A DNA stretch of 64,000 nucleotides from Paramagnetospirillum marisnigri (GCF_001650715.1 NZ_LWQT01000120.1:1-64000); one strand, 5' to 3'. Positions 17,298-25,465 are shown, counted from the stretch's first letter. Made by a program: numbers and translations. The notes: a model not told the origin generated them from the sequence alone.

Positions 17298-18064
17298 GTT
17301 CCATGGTCGATCCCCAGTCCGTCGCCGCCATCATCCGCGAGGTCGCCGAAGCCGAGATATTGCCTCGCTTCGGCCATCTCTCGGCGGGACAGATCCGCGA
17401 GAAAAAGCCGGGGCAACTGGTCACCGAGGCCGATACCGAAGCGGAACGGGTGCTGTCGCTCCGTCTGACCGGCTTGCTGCCTGGGTCGAAAGTCGTGGGC
17501 GAGGAGGGGGTGGATGCCGATCCCGCCCTGCTGGGGGCGCTGGAGCAGTCCGACCCGGTCTGGATCATCGATCCGGTGGACGGCACCGGTAATTTCGCCA
17601 AGGCCAATCCTCGTTTCGCCGTCATCATCGCCCTGGTGGTGGACAAGATTACCCGGGCGGGCTGGATCTATGATCCGGTGGCCGGACGCATGGTGGTGGC
17701 GGAACAGGGGAGTGGCGCCTGGCTGGGGGGCGATCGGCTGTCGGTCCTGGCTCCGGCGCCGCTGGAAAAGATGACCGGTTCGGTCAAGCGCTCGGCCCAT
17801 CTGGTCTCGAAGGTGGCCAAGGTCGGACGGAAGGGCAGCGCCGCCCACGACTATATCGACCTCGTAACGGGCGTGCTGCATTTCGCCCATTTCGCCCGGC
17901 TGATGCCGTGGGACCATGCCGCCGGTGTGCTGATCCATGCCGAGGCCGGGGGCTATTCCAGCCTGTTGAATCACAAGCCCTATCAGCCGATTCCGTGCAA
18001 GGCCGGTCTGCTGCTGGCCCCCAGCGAGGGCAGCTGGCGCAGCCTCAAGGTGCTGGTGGAATAG
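17294..18064 (+). CDS. Inositol-monophosphatase-family phosphatase (SuhB/CysQ-like)
   Basis: The 256-residue protein shows the lithium-sensitive phosphatase motifs: VGEEG for one metal site, WIIDPVDGTGNF for the main metal site, and the C-terminal PWDHAAGVLIHAEAGG. Substrates in the family include inositol phosphates, 3'-phosphoadenosine 5'-phosphate and fructose-1,6-bisphosphate; I cannot choose among them. It starts at a GTG overlapping the hflX stop, so it is likely the last gene of the block. The stop is two bases from that of the convergent vapC. Confidence 0.85.
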   Translation: MSSMVDPQSVAAIIREVAEAEILPRFGHLSAGQIREKKPGQLVTEADTEAERVLSLRLTGLLPGSKVVGEEGVDADPALLGALEQSDPVWIIDPVDGTGNFAKANPRFAVIIALVVDKITRAGWIYDPVAGRMVVAEQGSGAWLGGDRLSVLAPAPLEKMTGSVKRSAHLVSKVAKVGRKGSAAHDYIDLVTGVLHFAHFARLMPWDHAAGVLIHAEAGGYSSLLNHKPYQPIPCKAGLLLAPSEGSWRSLKVLVE

Positions 18065-18066
18065 GG

Positions 18067-18471
18067 CTACTGGATCACCAGGGCGGGCTCGATATCCGTC
18101 CTGGAAAAGTCGTCACCCTTGAACAACAGGGGGAGTGTCCGCGTCTTGGCGACGGCATAGGCAAAGATATCCCCGAAATTGAGATTGGCCGGATGGCCGC
18201 TTCCCTTTCCGAATGCGACGAAAGCGTTCCACGCGGCAGCCATGTCGCTGGGGCCTGGGGGCGCGATCTCGAACAAATCGGGGGAGAGAAGGTCGTCGAG
18301 CAGGACCACTGCCGGATGACCAAGGCGGCCATAGGCGACCATGCGGGCCTCAACGACGGAAACGCTGCTGATAACCACGCGGCGAGCCTGTTTCAGGCGG
18401 GAAAGGTACTGAAGATGGTCGGGCTCGTTCAGGATGATCGCCATCAAGGCCGAAGTATCGATGGCGATCAT
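18067..18471 (-). CDS. vapC: PIN-domain toxin of the VapC family
   Basis: The 134-residue PIN protein opens MIAIDTSALMAIILNEPD, with the first catalytic aspartate. An acidic residue follows in SSVSVVEARMV, and further aspartates lie in LNFGDIFAYAVAK and LLFKGDDF, giving the metal site of a ribonuclease. VapC toxins typically cleave tRNA or rRNA. The start overlaps the vapB stop in ATGA, the classic antitoxin-first order. The gene looks intact. Confidence 0.88.
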   Translation of the reverse strand: MIAIDTSALMAIILNEPDHLQYLSRLKQARRVVISSVSVVEARMVAYGRLGHPAVVLLDDLLSPDLFEIAPPGPSDMAAAWNAFVAFGKGSGHPANLNFGDIFAYAVAKTRTLPLLFKGDDFSRTDIEPALVIQ

Positions 18472-18716
18472 CGGGGCAGACCGGCATCGTCGTATTCGAC
18501 CGCCTCGAAGCCGTCCATTCGGGGGGATAGGCGGTGCAGTTGGGCCAGGACAGCGTCGAACCGGGCCCAGGGCGAGGGTGACGGGTGATCGCGGCCGATA
18601 TCTTCCAACATCCGGTCCAGCGCGGCTTCGACGGCGGCGGTCTTGCCGAGGCCGGTCATCCTGCTCAGCCGTTCGATCTTGGCGACCACTTGTGGATTGG
18701 CGATTTGAACGGGCAT
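18468..18716 (-). CDS. vapB: VapB-type antitoxin
   Basis: The 82-residue protein upstream of vapC begins with a short ribbon-like MPVQIANPQVVAKIERLSRMTG and a KTAAVEAALDRML helix, resembling the antitoxins paired with PIN toxins of the Rv0623 type. The tail contains DGFEAVEYDDAGLPR, suited to wrapping the toxin. Autorepression through the palindrome at 18729-18755 is likely. It is less certain than the toxin because antitoxins are short and variable. Confidence 0.8.
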   Translation of the reverse strand: MPVQIANPQVVAKIERLSRMTGLGKTAAVEAALDRMLEDIGRDHPSPSPWARFDAVLAQLHRLSPRMDGFEAVEYDDAGLPR

Positions 18717-18728
18717 GGCGTTTCCAAA

Positions 18729-18755
18729 TGTATATTGATCGTCAATAAATATACA
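18729..18755 (-). promoter_or_regulatory. AT-rich palindromic operator of vapBC
   Basis: TGTATAT (18729-18735) and ATATACA (18749-18755) form outer arms, and TTGA-TCG-TCAA (18735-18745) an inner dyad. It begins 12 bases before the vapB start and would overlap the -10 region. It stands out as the AT-richest point of the neighbourhood. Confidence 0.6.
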
Positions 18756-18786
18756 TAATGGCGACGCGTTGCCGCAAGCCGCGCCC

Positions 18787-19548
18787 TTATCCCTCCCGGT
18801 GAATGGCGAAGGGGCCAGAAGCCTGGCAGACCGGCATCATCTCGATGCGGTTGATGTTGACATGGGCGGGCAGGGAGGCGGCCCAATAAACCGCTTCAGC
18901 AACGTCTTCCGAGGTCAGCGGCGTGGTGCCGTCATAGACCTTGGCCGCCTTGTCGGCATCGCCGTGGAAGCGGACCACCGAGAATTCCGAGCCGCCGCAC
19001 AGGCCGGGCTCGATATTGGTGACGCGGACCTTGGTCTTGACCAGATCGGCGATGAGATTCAGCGAGAACTGGCTGACGGCGGCCTTGGTGGCGCCATACA
19101 TATTGCCGCCGGGATAGGGATAGGTCCCGGCCACCGAGCTGATATTGACCACATGGCCGCGGTTGCGCTCCACCATGCCGGCCAGCACGGCGCGGGTCAT
19201 GTACATCAATCCCTTCAGATTGGTGTCGATCATGGTTTCCCAGTCGTCCAACTCGGCGGCCTGGGCCGGTTCCAGCCCCAGGGCAAGGCCGGCATTGTTG
19301 ACCAGCACGTCGATATCCCGGAATTCCGCCGGAATGGCTTCGACAAAGGCAGCCACGGCGGCGCGGTCGCGCACATCCAGTACGGCGGCGTGAACCGGAG
19401 TTGGCAGATCCACCTTCAGAGCGTCGAGCCGTTCGGCCCGGCGGCCGCAGACCACCAGCCGCGCGCCTTCGGCAGCAAAGCGCCGCGCGATGGCGGCGCC
19501 GAATCCGGCGGTGGCGCCGGTCACCAGGACGCAACGATTTTGCCACAT
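18787..19548 (-). CDS. SDR-family NADP-dependent 3-hydroxy acid/serine dehydrogenase (YdfG-like)
   Basis: The 253-residue short-chain dehydrogenase has the cofactor motif TGATAGFG (10-17), NNAG (84-87) and the catalytic S138-Y151-K155 set. Arginines after the second strand (CGRRAER) favour NADP. The C-terminal run with IEPGL, VRFHGD and LPAHVNINRIEMMPV closely follows E. coli YdfG, which oxidises serine, allo-threonine and 3-hydroxypropionate. The upstream lipoprotein gene ends two bases before, so the genes are probably co-transcribed. Confidence 0.85.
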   Translation of the reverse strand: MWQNRCVLVTGATAGFGAAIARRFAAEGARLVVCGRRAERLDALKVDLPTPVHAAVLDVRDRAAVAAFVEAIPAEFRDIDVLVNNAGLALGLEPAQAAELDDWETMIDTNLKGLMYMTRAVLAGMVERNRGHVVNISSVAGTYPYPGGNMYGATKAAVSQFSLNLIADLVKTKVRVTNIEPGLCGGSEFSVVRFHGDADKAAKVYDGTTPLTSEDVAEAVYWAASLPAHVNINRIEMMPVCQASGPFAIHREG

Positions 19549-19550
19549 GA

Positions 19551-20198
19551 TCAGTCAGCCTCGGATGCACGGGGGCCAAGCGGCCGCTTGGGGTCGTCGT
19601 CGCGCAGCATCACCAGATGGGGCATGGGCGACAGGGCGTTTTCGATCTTCCAGATATAGACGCGATAGGTTCCGAACGGCTTTACCGAGCTGGCATTGTG
19701 CTCGACCACATTGGCGTCGGTGGTGATGCGGAATTCGCCCTCCATGTTCAGGCCCATTTCGGCCAGGATCTGGGCATCGGAAGGCTTCATGGCATTGGCG
19801 TGGATGGCGATGGCGCCGTTTTCCTTCGAGCGCATGGCCAGCAGGCGGGCATCGCGACGCAGCAGGGCGATCAACTGGACCTTCTCCAGGCGCCCGGCGC
19901 GCTCGTATTCGACCCCGAAGCGGCCGCGGCCCTTGGACTCCAACTTGCGCACCGCGATATCGCGCATCAGGTCCTTCTTGATATTGGCGATCTTCTCCGG
20001 CTCGTTTTCCGGAGTGACCTTGCCCTTGCGATAGTCATCCAGGATGGGCGCCCAGAGCAGGTCGCCCTTGAAGGTCAGCGAGTAGTCGCCGTAACGCGAC
20101 AGCCGCAGCTCGCTCTTGAACTTGTCGGGGATGTAGCACGACGACAGCAGCAGCATCGCCGCCAGCACCCCCAGACGCTTCAGCCAATCACCGACCAC
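19551..20198 (-). CDS. Putative lipoprotein of unknown function
   Basis: The 215-residue product has a lipoprotein signal (KRLGVLAAMLLLSSC) with the lipidated cysteine at residue 21. The mature part has mixed charged segments and no motif I recognise; one stretch, YGDYSLTFKGDLLWAPI, is strand-like, and the tail from about 150 includes GTYRVYIWKIENA. It should sit on the periplasmic face of a membrane. It starts at a GTG overlapping the end of mazG by 11 bases. Its function is unknown. Confidence 0.75.
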   Translation of the reverse strand: MVGDWLKRLGVLAAMLLLSSCYIPDKFKSELRLSRYGDYSLTFKGDLLWAPILDDYRKGKVTPENEPEKIANIKKDLMRDIAVRKLESKGRGRFGVEYERAGRLEKVQLIALLRRDARLLAMRSKENGAIAIHANAMKPSDAQILAEMGLNMEGEFRITTDANVVEHNASSVKPFGTYRVYIWKIENALSPMPHLVMLRDDDPKRPLGPRASEAD

Positions 20199-21012
20199 CC
20201 GACCCTCCGGATTTTTCCAGGCCTTTGGCAGCCTGCCACAGCGCTTCCATTTCGTCGAGCGACGCCGTTTCGGGCGAGCGTCCCTGGGCCTTCAATTCGG
20301 ATTCGATATGGCCGAAGCGGCGCTCGAACTTGGCATTGGCGCGCTTCAGGGCGCGTTCGGGGTCGATATCGAGCTTGCGGGCCAGATTGACGCAGACGAA
20401 CAGCACGTCGCCCATCTCGTCCTCCAGCCGGTCATGGGGGGCGCCGGTCTCGATCTCGTGGGTGATCTCGCGCGCTTCCTCGGCCAGCTTGTCCAGAATG
20501 GTGACGGCCTCGGCCCAGTCGAAGCCGACGCGGGCGGCGCGTTTTTGCAGCTTCAGGGCGCGGGTCATGGGCGGCAGGGTGCGGGCGACGCCCGCCAGCA
20601 CGCCCGGCGCCTCGGGATCGGCGGATTTGGCGGCGCGCTCCCGGGCCTTGGTCTCTTCCCAAGCCTCCACCTGACCGGCACTGTCGCGGCCATCGGGCTG
20701 CTCGAACACATGGGGATGGCGGCGGATCATCTTGTCGGCGATGGCGGTGGCGATAGCATCGAAGTCGAAATGACCCTGCTCCCGGGCCATCTGGGCGTAG
20801 AACACCACCTGGAACAGCAGATCGCCCAACTCGTCCTTGAGGGCGGGCATGTCGCCATGGTCGATGGCCTCGGCCACCTCATAGGCTTCCTCGATGGTAT
20901 AGGGCGCGATGGTGGCGAAGCTCTGCTCCAGGTCCCAGGGACAGCCGCCCTTGGGGTCGCGCAGCCTCGCCATGATGGCGATCAGCCGGTCGATGGGGCG
21001 CGGCTCAGGCAT
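20188..21012 (-). CDS. mazG: Nucleoside triphosphate pyrophosphohydrolase MazG
   Basis: The 274-residue protein has the two tandem MazG domains of the long family type. The first shows CPWDLEQSFATIAPYTIEEAYE and LGDLLFQVVFYA with the metal-binding EExxE and ExxD residues; the second shows EMGDVLFVCVNLARKL. It hydrolyses nucleoside triphosphates, possibly to clean the pool or limit ppGpp signalling. Its start overlaps the stop of the transglutaminase gene by eight bases, and its end overlaps the lipoprotein gene. Confidence 0.93.
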   Translation of the reverse strand: MPEPRPIDRLIAIMARLRDPKGGCPWDLEQSFATIAPYTIEEAYEVAEAIDHGDMPALKDELGDLLFQVVFYAQMAREQGHFDFDAIATAIADKMIRRHPHVFEQPDGRDSAGQVEAWEETKARERAAKSADPEAPGVLAGVARTLPPMTRALKLQKRAARVGFDWAEAVTILDKLAEEAREITHEIETGAPHDRLEDEMGDVLFVCVNLARKLDIDPERALKRANAKFERRFGHIESELKAQGRSPETASLDEMEALWQAAKGLEKSGGSGGR

Positions 21013-21676
21013 CGGGCTTGGCCTCGGCGGCGAAGTCGGCGCCCCGGCCCCAGGGATCGTCCACCATCAGCCGGGGGCTGACCTGGGCATAGGTGGCGGT
21101 GATCTCCTCGAAGGGCACGTCGTTGAAGCTGCCGCGCTGGCGGACATATTCCATATGGCGGCGGTTGCTGGTGTCGAATTCGTGGAACACCGAATCCTCG
21201 CTTCCGTCCCATTCCAGGGGATGGACCCCGAATTTCTGGCACAGCGACAGATTGAAGGCGGGGGTGGCCTTGACCCAGCGCCCCGCCAGCCAGACCTCGG
21301 CGAAGGCGTGCCAGCACAGCACGTCGCCGCCATTGACCTCCAGCAGCTTGGGGGTGGCGAGGTGGTTGCGCACATCGGCGAAGCCCACCCGGGCGGGAAT
21401 ACCCACCGCCCGCAGGCAGGCGGCCAGCAGGGCTGCCTTGGGGATGCAAAAGCCGCTGCCGAGCGCCAGCACGTCCTTGGCGGAATAGCTTTCCGGGACA
21501 TTGAAACGGACATAGGGATCGTAAAGCACCCGGTCGCGCACGGCGTAATAGATCCGCACCGCGGTGTCGCGGGTGTCGGTTCCTCCCCCTGCCGCCTCGC
21601 GGGCGAAGGCGATGATGGCGGGATCATCGGACTGGATGAAGCGGGAGGGGGCCAAGCTTGCTGGATCGGGGGTCAT
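21005..21676 (-). CDS. Transglutaminase-like cysteine protein
   Basis: The 223-residue protein has the transglutaminase core: a cysteine in ALGSGFCIPKA (C77) and a histidine in CWHAFAEVWL (H123). The third catalytic residue, usually Asp in a DPT-like motif, is not obvious; the strand reads WVKATPAFN. No signal peptide is seen, so it is probably cytoplasmic. Families of this type include proteases and amidases, and the substrate is unknown. It leads a run with mazG and the lipoprotein gene joined by overlaps. Confidence 0.75.
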   Translation of the reverse strand: MTPDPASLAPSRFIQSDDPAIIAFAREAAGGGTDTRDTAVRIYYAVRDRVLYDPYVRFNVPESYSAKDVLALGSGFCIPKAALLAACLRAVGIPARVGFADVRNHLATPKLLEVNGGDVLCWHAFAEVWLAGRWVKATPAFNLSLCQKFGVHPLEWDGSEDSVFHEFDTSNRRHMEYVRQRGSFNDVPFEEITATYAQVSPRLMVDDPWGRGADFAAEAKPDA

Positions 21677-21715
21677 GGCGGGCAGCCGTGCAAGGAAGAG
21701 GGAAAGGCAGGATAC

Positions 21716-21752
21716 AAAAAAAGAAGGCGGCTTCCTCGCGAAAACCGCCTTC
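21716..21752 (-). terminator. Rho-independent terminator of sodB
   Basis: On the minus strand GAAGGCGG (21752-21745) pairs with CCGCCTTC (21730-21723) around a 14-base loop and is followed by seven T residues (21722-21716). It lies 20 bases after the sodB stop. Confidence 0.85.
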
Positions 21753-21772
21753 CGATACCGAATTTGTCCGGC

Positions 21773-22369
21773 TCAGCCCAGATTGGCCTCGACGAAGTCC
21801 CAGTTCACCAGATTGTCCAGGAAGCACTGGACGAAATCGGGGCGGCGGTTCTGCCAGTCGAGGTAATAGGCGTGTTCCCACACATCCACGGTCAGCAGCG
21901 CGGTCTGGCCATGGGCCAGGGGCAGGTCGGCATTGGCGGTCTTGGTGATCTTCAGCTTGCCACCATCCAGAACCAGCCAGGCCCAGCCCGAGCCGAACTG
22001 ACCGACGGCGGCGGCCTTGAAGTCTTCCTTGAACTTGTCGAATCCGCCCAGATCGGCCTCGATCTTGGCCAGCAGCTTGGCGCCCGGCTTACCGCCGCCG
22101 CCCTTCTTAAGGCAGTTCCAGAAGAAGGTGTGGTTCCACACCTGGGCGGCGTTGTTGAAGATGCCTTGCTTGGCGGGCAGGTCGGCGGCCGCGATCTTGA
22201 TCACCTCTTCCAGCGACTTGGACGCCAGATCGGTGTCCTTGGTCAGGTTGTTGAGGTTGGTCACATAGGCGGCGTGGTGCTTGCCATGATGGAACTCGAA
22301 GGTGCGGGCCGAGATATGGGGCTCCAGCGCATCAATGGCGAAGGGAAGGGACGGAAGCTCGAAAGCCAT
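21773..22369 (-). CDS. sodB: Iron-type superoxide dismutase SodB
   Basis: The 198-residue enzyme has the metal ligands H27 (FEFHHGKHH), H80 (AAQVWNHTFFWN), D162 and H166 (VDVWEHAYYLDW). The Gln in AAQVWNHTF and the overall fit to E. coli SodB favour iron. It disproportionates superoxide in the cytoplasm. The start follows a good ribosome site, GAGGTGA, and the gene has its own terminator. The 101 bases upstream should hold its promoter, but I see no convincing box or Fur/Irr site. Confidence 0.95.
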   Translation of the reverse strand: MAFELPSLPFAIDALEPHISARTFEFHHGKHHAAYVTNLNNLTKDTDLASKSLEEVIKIAAADLPAKQGIFNNAAQVWNHTFFWNCLKKGGGGKPGAKLLAKIEADLGGFDKFKEDFKAAAVGQFGSGWAWLVLDGGKLKITKTANADLPLAHGQTALLTVDVWEHAYYLDWQNRRPDFVQCFLDNLVNWDFVEANLG

Positions 22370-22470
22370 GGGATCACCTCGTATGGATCAAGGGGTTCTG
22401 ATAGGGATTGGAAAATCTCTAAATGATTGGCTGAAACATATGGTCTCGGACCCCGGATGTGAAGGCCCAA

Positions 22471-23694
22471 TTATGCGAAAGACAGCCGGGCCTGTGCGGT
22501 GGCCAGCCGCGCCGAGGCCAGACCGCTGGCGATGGCGGCCTCGATTGTACAGGGCCAGGGCGAGGCCAGCCAGTCACCGGCGAGGAAAATATGGGGATGC
22601 GCGGTACGCGGCCCCGGACGCCGGGCGATGGTGTCGCGGTCATGGGCCAGGGTGGCGCGGCGCTCCTTCATGATGCGGAAGGCGGGCGGCGACGAAGCGG
22701 GCAGGCCGATGGCGCGGCAGGCCTCGTCCCACAGCAGGGCGGCCACATCCTCGGCCGGGCGCTCGGCCAGGGAATCGGCGGCCGAAACCGTCACCGACAG
22801 CACGTCGCCCCGGGCGAACAGCCAATGCCCGGCGGCATTGACCAGGCCGAGGAAATGGGAGCCGCCGGGCAGGGCGGCTGGACCGTCCAGGCGGAAATGG
22901 GCGTTGACGATGGGCCGGGTCGGCATCTCGGGCATCTGGCCGGGCAGGACCGAGGTCAGCGCCCAGGGCGGCAGGGCCAGGATGGCCCGGTCCTGGGGAC
23001 CAAGTTCGATGCGGCCGTCATCGAAGGTGAGACCATGACCATCGGCGGCCAACAGGCGGCGGCGGAAATGGATTTCGGCGCCAAAGCTTCCCAGGGTGGC
23101 CAGGGCCGGAGCCACCAGCGCCGCCGACAGGCCCAGGGGGAAGACCCAGGGGATCAGGGCCGCATTGCCGCCCAGCAGGGCGCGGCGCATGGTCCAGGCG
23201 AACATGCGGGCCGAGGCTTCCTCGGGCGCGGTGTTGAGGATGGCCTCGCACATGGGCAGCCAGAAGCGGGTGAAGGAGCGGCCGCCGCCCAGGCGGCTTT
23301 TCACGGTTTCGGCCTTGCCGGTCCAGGGCAGCCCCAGGGCGCGCAGGATTTCCCCCAGCCCGGCGGGCAGGCTGGTCGGCGTCACCGTCCAGCGGCTGCC
23401 GGTGGCGAGATCGGCGAAGGGAAAAGCCGGGGCGGTGGGGATCATGGCCTCCAAGCCGCCGGTGGCGCTGGCATAGGCCAGCGCGGTGCGGTTGGCGCCC
23501 AGCACCAGATGGCTGCCATTGTCGATGATCCGGTCCAGCTTCTCGTCGCGGAACGAGCGGCAGCGGCCGCCCGCGTGACCGGCGGCCTCGTGCAGCACCA
23601 CCTTGCGGCCCGACCGGGCGGCGGCGACGGCGGCGGAAAGGCCGGCCAGACCGGCGCCGACGATGTGGAGGGTGCCGTTCACGGTGGCGCTCAC
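22471..23694 (-). CDS. hpnE: Hydroxysqualene dehydroxylase HpnE
   Basis: The 407-residue flavoprotein has the amine-oxidase-type FAD fold: IVGAGLAGLSAAVAAARSG near the start, EAAGHAGGRCRSF, and a C-terminal IFLAGDWLASPWPCTIEAAI segment. The layout matches the squalene-associated desaturase family, which reduces hydroxysqualene to squalene in the three-enzyme bacterial route to hopanoids. It begins with a GTG overlapping the hpnC stop. Confidence 0.9.
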   Translation of the reverse strand: MSATVNGTLHIVGAGLAGLSAAVAAARSGRKVVLHEAAGHAGGRCRSFRDEKLDRIIDNGSHLVLGANRTALAYASATGGLEAMIPTAPAFPFADLATGSRWTVTPTSLPAGLGEILRALGLPWTGKAETVKSRLGGGRSFTRFWLPMCEAILNTAPEEASARMFAWTMRRALLGGNAALIPWVFPLGLSAALVAPALATLGSFGAEIHFRRRLLAADGHGLTFDDGRIELGPQDRAILALPPWALTSVLPGQMPEMPTRPIVNAHFRLDGPAALPGGSHFLGLVNAAGHWLFARGDVLSVTVSAADSLAERPAEDVAALLWDEACRAIGLPASSPPAFRIMKERRATLAHDRDTIARRPGPRTAHPHIFLAGDWLASPWPCTIEAAIASGLASARLATAQARLSFA

Positions 23695-24542
23695 GCCGTC
23701 AGGCCGCGATAGATGCCGGAGACCAGGATCACGGCGGCATCGACGCGCCCCAGCTTGACCCGCTCGGCCAGGGGGTCGCCCTTGCGCAAGCGCCTCGACA
23801 GTCGTTCCGCCACCCGTACGGTCATGGCGGCCTGCAGGCGCAGCCTTGTATCCTTGATCAGGGCGGGAAGCGGCTGGGCCAACTCGATCAGGGCATCGGT
23901 GGCGTCAAGGGTACGGTCGATCACGGCGCGCAATTCGGGCGGCGACCTGGTTCCGGTCAGGACCTCGGTGGTCAGCCCCGCCTGATGCATCCAGTCGCGC
24001 GGCAGGTAGACCCGGCGCAACTGGGCAAAATCCTTGCCGCAGTCCTGCAGGTGATTAAGGACCTGCAGTGCCGCGCACAGGGCGTCGGATGGGGCATAGG
24101 TGGCATGGGATTCGCCGTGCAGATCCAGCAGGAAGCGCCCGACCGGCGCCGCTGAATAGCGGCAATAGCTCATCAGGTCGGCCCAGTCCTCGCAATAGTC
24201 CCGCACCGCGTCACGGCGGAAGGCGTGCAGCAACTGCGAGGCATCCTCGATCAGGGGGGCTTCGCCCTTGACGGCGGCGCGATAAGTCTCGGCCAGCACC
24301 AGCGCCGGGCCTGACGCGTGGCCGTGCAGAGCTTCGTCGAGGGCGTTGAGGCCCGCCACCTTCGCTTCCGGGGACATAAGGGCATTGTCGGCGATATCGT
24401 CGGCATGCCGGGCGAAGTGGTAATAGGCCATGATGGTGGCGCGCTTGTCGGCGGCGAGCAGCAGCGAGGCGACCGGAAAATTCTCCTCGTTCGCCGTCTT
24501 GCTGGCGGCAACATAGGTTTCTGCGGCGGCGGCGCGGGTCAC
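23691..24542 (-). CDS. hpnC: Hydroxysqualene synthase HpnC
   Basis: The 283-residue prenyl-synthase-fold protein has both aspartate motifs, HADDIAD (47-52) and HLQDCGKD (164-171), and the RVYLPRDW segment. The opening NEENFPVASLLL and NHLQDCGKDF point to HpnC, which converts presqualene diphosphate to hydroxysqualene, rather than HpnD. It starts at a GTG with AGGAG six bases upstream and overlaps hpnE. hpnD, usually between the two, is absent here. Confidence 0.85.
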   Translation of the reverse strand: MTRAAAAETYVAASKTANEENFPVASLLLAADKRATIMAYYHFARHADDIADNALMSPEAKVAGLNALDEALHGHASGPALVLAETYRAAVKGEAPLIEDASQLLHAFRRDAVRDYCEDWADLMSYCRYSAAPVGRFLLDLHGESHATYAPSDALCAALQVLNHLQDCGKDFAQLRRVYLPRDWMHQAGLTTEVLTGTRSPPELRAVIDRTLDATDALIELAQPLPALIKDTRLRLQAAMTVRVAERLSRRLRKGDPLAERVKLGRVDAAVILVSGIYRGLTA

Positions 24543-24619
24543 GGCGGCTCCTGGCGGTGGTGCGGATGCGATTGCGGCCCTATATATGCCATGCGCCGCC
24601 TTGGAGAAACAGAAGCTTG

Positions 24620-25465
24620 ATGCCCCATTCCGACGACCTATCCCATGCAGCCCGTCAGGTCCATGACCTGGACCGCGAGCGCTTCCTGACCGCCCTGTTC
24701 GCGCCCAAGGATCGCCGTGAAGGTCTAATGACGCTCTATGCCTTCAACCTGGAGATAGCCCGGGTGCGTGAAAGCGTGCGCGAGCCCATGGCGGGAATGA
24801 TCCGGCTGCAATGGTGGCGCGAGATGCTGGCGACCGTCGACGAGGATGGTGATGCGGACCGTCATCCGGTGGCGGCGCCGCTGCTGGATCTGGTGCGGGC
24901 CCACGCCCTGCCGCTGGAGCTGTTCGAGGCGCTGCTGGCATCCCGCGAGCGCGACCTGGACCCCGACGGCCCCGCCGACCTGGAGGCGGCCGAGACCTAT
25001 GCCGCCGACAGTTCCGGCGCCCTGAGCCAATTGGCCATGCTGGCGCTCGGCGTGGGGGAGGAGGAGGCGTTGCGGGCCGCCCGGCATGTGGGTATCGCCT
25101 GGGCGCTGCTGGGGCAGGCCCGCGCGGTGGGATTTCACCTGTCAATCGGCCGGTTGACGCTGCCCGAGGCGTTGTTGCGCTTGGCGGGCAGCAGCGGCGG
25201 GGCGGTCATGTCCGGGCAGGCGCCGCGCGCCGCCATTACCCAGGCGGTACGGGCCATGGCGCAATTGGCGGATGGCCATCTGAAAAAGGCGCGGCGGCTG
25301 CGAGTGCCGAGGGCCGGGTTGGCGGCGGTGCTTCCGGCGGTGCTTGCCGACGGCCATCTTTCTGCGCTAAGATCATGTGGTTGGGATCCATTCCATCCCA
25401 AGCTGGCCCTGGCGAGGCATCGGCCTCTGGCTCTGGCTTTTTCCCATTGGCGGGGCCGTTTCTGA
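24620..25465 (+). CDS. Squalene/phytoene-synthase-fold protein, NDUFAF6-like complex I assembly factor
   Basis: The 281-residue protein has the squalene-synthase fold but resembles the human complex I assembly factor NDUFAF6, including its signature IRLQWWRE (61-68). The two aspartate motifs for prenyl-diphosphate binding are missing: the first site reads NLEIARVRES (43-52) and the second WALLGQARAVGFH (161-173). It is thus probably not a synthase. ATG 24620 is chosen as the family start; the frame is open to 24557. It is divergent from hpnC with 77 bases between. No complex I genes are in the window, so the assembly role rests on the family. Confidence 0.75.
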   Translation: MPHSDDLSHAARQVHDLDRERFLTALFAPKDRREGLMTLYAFNLEIARVRESVREPMAGMIRLQWWREMLATVDEDGDADRHPVAAPLLDLVRAHALPLELFEALLASRERDLDPDGPADLEAAETYAADSSGALSQLAMLALGVGEEEALRAARHVGIAWALLGQARAVGFHLSIGRLTLPEALLRLAGSSGGAVMSGQAPRAAITQAVRAMAQLADGHLKKARRLRVPRAGLAAVLPAVLADGHLSALRSCGWDPFHPKLALARHRPLALAFSHWRGRF

